Shown piece after piece: positions 58,887-64,000 of a DNA stretch of 64,000 bases (the stretch's first letter is position 1; every line of letters begins with the position of its first letter). The notes beneath the pieces are model-generated. The model saw nothing but the letters and a program-made list of their open reading frames with translations. It was not told the origin of the DNA and did no database searches. Source of the DNA: Torreya grandis (taxonomy: Eukaryota; Streptophyta; Pinopsida; Cupressales; Taxaceae); the NCBI GenBank assembly GCA_037957365.1, contig JARHVA010000638.1, positions 795,001 to 859,000 of the forward strand, read 5' to 3'. A program made the position numbers and the translations under genes.

Positions 58887-60420
58887 TGATAATACCTACA
58901 TGTGTATCATAGGTTCCCAAAGTGTTTAAGAGCACTTCTCATTTTAGAATTCTTAAGAACTCAATGCATGAGTTTTAGGTTGTGATAAGCCTATTATCTT
59001 TGATGAAATAGAGGTTAAAGCAAGTGGACTATTTCACAATATTTATAATGTTTGGTGGTTGGGAGCCACCATGGTCAGATAGCAAAACTATGCAAAATAT
59101 GAAGTATATATGCTAAGAACAGTGAATTATGATCAATAACTAAGCTAAGGACTAATCTAAGATGGATATTTACAATTATAATTAAACTAAGGTGATTTGG
59201 TTAAAAAAGAAGAAAAAGGAAGGGTAGAGTAGAGAAAAATGTTGTTGATCTTTATTCCAAACATCATGACAAGTTCATATTTCATCTAGACATGCACTTA
59301 ACCAATGTGTAACATGAAACAAATTAAACTCAAATCATATCACACATCAGGCAAAATCCTAAGGAAGGTGGAAATAATGCAAATCAAAACTTGGTTCACT
59401 TTAAAGATTTACCCTTACAAGCAAACAACATTAAACCAAATGTAAGAAGAGTAAGAAAATGAAATGAACCTAAGGAATTTTAGTCAACCTAGCATTGACA
59501 TAAGATAATAACTTTGCAATCAAATATACACACCAAGAATTTATAAGAACCATTCAAATCTTGAAATCAAAACAAATAAGAGAGAGAGAAGCCATGACAA
59601 TGATGAACACAAGCAAATATTAGATAATCTTTGCAAAATTCCTTGCTTATATTAATTGCTCTAAGTTTACAAAGTAATTTTGACTCTAACAACTCCCCCA
59701 TTTGATAATGGACCATACCCTTTTTATATCAAATCAAGGTAGTATGTTGGAGAGTCTCATCCGATTACATTTATAAAAGTGTATAGGATAGGTGTCCTTT
59801 CAGTTACATTCTAGAACAAATGACCTTTTCATTTTAATAGACTGGTCTATAGACAATTTATTTCACAAATTACAAGTGGTCGTGAACTTTTATTCAACTT
59901 CTCACAAGTGGTCCTCAATCCAATTTTGAATTGAATTATACTCATACTAGTGATAGTTCAATTTCTCAGGCTTGATTTGTGGTGATCATAGGGTCGAATT
60001 GAGGCTTACTAAATATTTCATAGTGATCAAATGGTGGTAGCATTTGGAATTAAGTGAGCATTATGTCTTATATGATGTATTTGTATTTTGATTTTTGTGG
60101 GTCCACTAGATCTTTAGTTCCTATTACTTTTTTGCTAATGTGACATTGTCTTAGTGTCTACATGGCATCCCTATGGCAATTTCATAACAAAACTACTCAT
60201 CAATGTTCAAATAATAACCATTACCTTTTAATTTGGATCTAAGTAGTTGTCTTAAAATTGACATCCTCATGACGATCATTTGACATCCATGTGAACATCT
60301 TTGATGGGCACATGACTGTCAATTTTACACATGTCATCAAAGCTCGTTGTTATCTTAATTAACATCCTCATGACCATCATTTGATATCTATATGAATGTC
60401 TTTGATGGGCACATGATCAC
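58887..60420 (-). repeat. Right LTR of element F, truncated by element G
   Basis: Parallels 52572-54150. It ends inside the second unit of the 102-bp repeat, at ACATGATCAC, immediately before TGTAGACACC of G. The last bases ATCAC (60416-60420) should reappear after G's 3' end if this is a simple insertion. Confidence 0.8.
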
Positions 60421-61608
60421 TGTAGACACCTAAAAATGGCCATTGAAAACCTCTAACCAGGCTTTTGACCAATTTCTACCCAAAATGCATAATTTGGCCT
60501 AAAAACACTAAAACATGTTAAATGATGTGAAAATGATATATTCAAGTGCTGATTTTGGCTAGGGTATCCCTAAATGGGGAAATACAATTTATGGGCCAGC
60601 TAACTTTGATCTATTCATTTCAAGTCAAAATGCTAATTTTGCACCTGCATGCTCTAGACTGCTCTTTTCTATCAAATATTTTATACAAGACTCGTGCCTT
60701 TGTTATTTGTTATTGGCAACATCCTAAATTGGAATGCACATCCAATGCATTTGATAATGACTTCCAATTCAAATCTAGTCAAATTTAAGACCAATAACAA
60801 GGCATTTTGATCAATTTGGGTAATTTGTGCATAATATGCTTAATCATGCTTAAGGGCTAATTAATCCAAATTAGGGCCTAATATAAAATTCTATGGAAAC
60901 TTGTTGAATAATTTGTTTTGGAAATAAATATTGAATATCTACATCATCAAGAGACCTCATTTCTTAGAAAGACATCTCTAGGCCATAAATGCCACAAATG
61001 TTTGGATTCATGCCCTCCATGCCTCATCAATGCCTTCCATGATGCCCTCCATGCCTCTTAAATTTCCCCTTCTTCCAATGTCATGATGAGGATACTTACA
61101 AATTTTAATTGTAAAATTGAATTAATCCTCAACCACACATCTCAATCTTGAGATGGATGGTTGGGGTTGATTCTGATCAAATCCAAAAATCTATAAATAG
61201 GAGGCCTCACAACATCATTTCTAAGCTTAATTAGTGCAAGTTTATAATGCAGGATTGGTTCTAAAAAGCTTCAAGAAACTAATGTTATAATGCCAAATTG
61301 ATTCCAAGCCAAGCCAAGCCACAAGCTAAAGGTGCCAAAGAGAGATAGAGGTTGTCAAGCTTCCATTGCCAAGGACTTTATGAGCACAAGTCGAGTAAGC
61401 CAACACAATAAGCATTTTAGAGAATCCAAGGTAAAAAAATTTTCTTTTGAATTTTAGTTGTGTGTTTGATTCATGATTGTTAACTAAGCTCTCCCTAGTG
61501 TCTAGGCCTAGAGATGTTATGCTATTAGTGTGTTTATTTCATTTTGTTTTCATTTTAGAAATAACATCATACTAACTATCCTCTTTTGAGTCAAATTCCT
61601 AGATCACA
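60421..61608 (+). repeat. 5' LTR of element G
   Basis: Starts TGTAGACACC and ends CTAGATCACA. It aligns with both D LTRs but is longer (1188 against about 928 bp), with a short local repeat ATGCCCTCCATGCCTC around 61010-61060. A TATA-like CTATAAATAGGAGGCC lies at 61191-61206, followed by the likely transcription start region. The frame 60546-60788 has no protein similarity. Confidence 0.85.
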
Positions 61609-61611
61609 TAA

Positions 61612-61630
61612 TGGCATGCCTGATGGGAAT
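61612..61630 (+). other. Probable primer-binding site of element G
   Basis: TGGCATGCCTGATGGGAA begins three bases after the LTR end. Compare TGGCATGCCTAGTGGGACA in D. Confidence 0.6.
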
Positions 61631-63680
61631 AGATGCTTCCTATACATGAAGGAGATCCTTTTACAACCTTAAAAAACTTATTTGAGCTTTTAAAACTCTT
61701 GAAAATTGGTTTTCTAACTTTATTTTTCCATTTTTGGTTGCCATGATTTTTACACAATAACTGACATCGATAGAAATACCGACATCAATTCCTTGGCTTA
61801 ACCAATGTCGATCAGCAGAACCTACATCCATAAAATCTTGATTGGCCATAACCGATGTTGGTGGTATTGACTGACATTGGTCACTATGTTTTTTAAAAAA
61901 CATAGAATCAAGAGCTATGTTTTCAAAGTTTATTGTTTCAAACTCAGAAGAGCTTCAAATCTAAAAGGCATGCTAACAATTTTGTTACAAGACCAAATGG
62001 GATATTTTCTCAAAACATGTTTAAATCAATTTTGCATGATTAAAATTTGATTAGGAACTTTGTTTTGGTGTTTAACAAGGAATTTTTTTATATCTTTTTG
62101 GTGAATGTTTTTCAAAGTTACAACTAAGACCAAGGGGTCTTTTTGGTGAATGTTTTTTAAAGTTATAACTAAGACCAAGGGGTCAAATGAACACCACCAA
62201 ATATTTCATTTTGGGTTTAAAATTGAACACACTTGTCAATTTTTGTTTTTAATAGTTGTTTAATTGGATTTTTTTTGGCAAAAAGACGAATGTTGCGTGT
62301 ATGATCTTCCATTTATCCCCTTTAAGGAACCCTTAGAATCAAAAGCACCATTCCTATTTCAAGTAGCCTAGGCTGAGGCTTAGACAAAAAGTCATCTAAA
62401 GCACTCCCCAAAAACTCATCAAAATTTGGGTGACCGTGAAAATGATCCTAAAGTCTTTATACTTTAATGATTTCTTTATTTTTATGCATCTTGGCTTGCG
62501 AGGGGGACTTCATCACCTCCCACAAGTTCTTTAGGGAAGATTTAACCCAAAGTTTCATCTCCTTGAATTCATTTAGCTCCTTTGGAGTTGTACACAGGAT
62601 GTGGTGGCAATTTGGACATCACACTACACTAAGTGAACAACAGGATGTAGTGGTTATAAAAAGGACTAGACCTTTTTACAAAAAGCCAAGTGATATAAAC
62701 CCAAAATCTATGTTTTTCCTTTGAATTTTTTGGCATGAAAGTCATTGTGCAATTGATTCCCCTAGTGACATTTTAAACTTGATAGTTTAGTCAATCCCAT
62801 AGGCCATACCCTTGCTAGGATTTGGATGATTATACTTAGTGTATTTTGGTCATTTTTTCTTGGTATGTTTTGAGACTAAAACTTGTTTATTTATTCTTAA
62901 GCCATGTCAAAACAATGTATTTGAGTTGCAAAGGGTAGTGTTATGAGGCCCAAATCATGTCAAAACATTTTTGAGTCTTTTTAGTCTTTGAAACATAACA
63001 TTGACCACATTATTTGAGTATGTTTACGCTATTAGGCTGCTCAATTTATTTCAAGACTTGTTTACCATTGTATCAAAACCATTTGTTTCAAACCACTTTA
63101 TCTATACCAATTGGACCTTTGTCTTGTGCCGTCATGCTGTCCAATCTTGTCTAGCTTGTTTAGTCAAATATTAGTTTTCAACATTGAGTTTTCAATTAGC
63201 CTTGTTAAAGTTTGGATCCAAACATTGATTGATTTTTTTTTAGGCCTCAATTCATGGGGCTAATACATAGATATTTCTCTTTTGGGTTGCATAACTTTGG
63301 TTAATCAATTACCCAAATTTGAAAAATATTGATGGTTTGTTTGTTTAAAGCCTATCCTCATCATTGTTTGTGCCTTTATTTGGGAGAACACAACATTTTT
63401 CAAAGAGCCTTTTATCTTATGCCTTATTCCAACTGATCATGTTTATGTTTGATTTCGTGTGCTAGGTTTATGTTAAAGCTTTTTCCAAACTTGTTAGATT
63501 AAATCAAATCACATTAGCCTTTGTTTCAAGTTTAGCTTTTTATGCCTTTTGGCCAAAAGTCCTAGTATGCCTATTTGTTTGAGCCTAGCTTTTGACTCCA
63601 CATTTGGACAAAAGACCTAGTAACTCAAATTTTCCATTTCCTAGTAACTCACGACTAGGATGATATGGTTTATGAGGAAG
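61631..63680 (+). other. Leader of element G
   Basis: Non-coding, aligning with 40560-43123 of D. It contains decayed palindromes of the ACCGATGTCGGT type at 61755-61885 (for example AACCGATGTTGG at 61849). A 55-bp near-tandem pair occurs at 62093-62180 (TTTTTGGTGAATGTTTTTCAAAGTT, repeated with one change). The frame 62467-62724 is not conserved in D. Confidence 0.7.
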
Positions 63681-63684
63681 ACTT

Positions 63685-64000
63685 GGATGCTTTTTCTTGT
63701 GCAAACAATCAAGTTTCATGACATCCATTTGATATCTGATAATTGAATACCCCTAACCCTCCTTTGTATTATACGAGCCATCAAGATTTTTAATATCCAA
63801 GGAATACCATTCCCATTCCTAAACCTAGTCCTTTGGCTTGTGCGAGTAACTAAGCTCCACAACACCCAAACATTTATATACTAGAACCTCATCCTTTGGT
63901 TTTTTTGAGTAATCAAGCTCCATAATGCCCCTTCATCATTCCAGGACCTAGTCCTTTAGCTTGTGCGAGCAATCATGCTCCACACCACCCTATCATTACC
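63685..64000 (+). repeat. In-frame tandem repeat encoding about 20-24 residue units, element G
   Basis: Five imperfect units. The landmark GC(G/A)A(G/A).(A/C)A(T/C).AAG recurs at 63701, 63773, 63842, 63905 and 63965; spacings of 72, 69, 63 and 60 are all multiples of three. Translation of the last units gives P.PSPLACASN.AP.HP.I. It lies upstream of where gag should begin and runs into the window edge. Confidence 0.75.

Larger units (their letters stand above)
52572..60420 (-). mobile_element. Element F: non-autonomous Ty3/gypsy-like LTR element, cut by G
   Basis: Direct repeats begin at 52572 (TGTTGATGCCTA) and 58887 (TGATAATACCTA) and run in parallel through landmarks such as GGTGGTTGGGAGCCAC and CTCAGGCTTGATTTGTGGTGATCATAG. 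Between them the minus strand has a gag core and acidic ORFs but no protease, RT or integrase. The right repeat stops at 60420, where G's LTR begins, so F's true right end lies beyond the window. Orientation is taken from the gag. Confidence 0.75.
60421..64000 (+). mobile_element. Element G: 5' part of a second Ogre-like element (D family), plus strand
   Basis: LTR 60421-61608, primer-binding site 61612-61630 and leader to the window end, all aligning with D in reverse complement. Gag, pol and the 3' LTR would lie to the right. G inserted into F's right LTR. It retains the TG start (TGTAGACACC) that both LTRs of D have lost. Confidence 0.85.

Noticed and set aside
61661..61903. Minus frame of 80 codons in the leader of G
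   Set aside because: It reads through the decayed palindrome cluster and is not open in the homologous part of D.

Overview
The window is intergenic DNA from a land plant. It is almost entirely LTR retrotransposons nested inside one another, and I find no host gene, rRNA, tRNA or CRISPR array. Most of it is very AT-rich and its reading frames are broken by many stops, as expected for old, methylated, decayed elements. The dominant lineage is Ty3/gypsy of the Tat/Ogre type, recognised by a second (archaeal-type) RNase H between RNase H and integrase. Old elements, deep nesting and absence of genes suggest a large-genome plant, perhaps a gymnosperm; that is inference, not proof.

Layout. Element A (1-8599, minus) is a decayed Tat-like element with long LTR, gag, protease, RT, RNase H and archaeal RNase H; it runs off the left edge. 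Element B (plus) is a second copy of the same family, facing A head to head across a 66-bp spacer. B is the host for most later insertions, and its pieces lie at 8666-11953, 23973-24715, 44803-45530 and 50149-50957. Inserted into B, in order along the window, are: an 870-bp segment (10554-11423); element L (11954-23972, minus), a non-autonomous gag-protease element with about 3.9-kb LTRs, itself hit by a 538-bp solo LTR (19892-20429); a compound 20-kb block (24716-44802) with small element C (24716-27178) and a 16.8-kb Ogre-like element D (27277-44073, minus); and element E (45531-50148, minus), a GC-richer and younger Ty1/copia derivative with only gag and protease. B's gag can be followed through all these interruptions and stops at the protease active site near 50957.

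To the right lie 1.6 kb of unassigned DNA with a divergent tandem duplication, then element F (52572-60420, minus, non-autonomous, gag plus an acidic ORF). F's right LTR is cut by element G (60421 to the window end, plus), the 5' part of another D-like element.

Several boundaries rest on exact target-site duplications and on comparison with uninterrupted relatives: ATAGG for E, GTAAA for L, CCATC for the solo LTR. The observations most worth following are: a recurring palindromic word (ACCGAYGTCGGT and decayed forms) shared by the copia element and the Ogre-like elements; acidic ORFs standing where pol should be in three non-autonomous elements; a 72-bp perfect fold-back inside a local duplication in D; a 187-bp tandem array in D's 3' region; and an in-frame peptide-coding repeat upstream of where G's gag should start.
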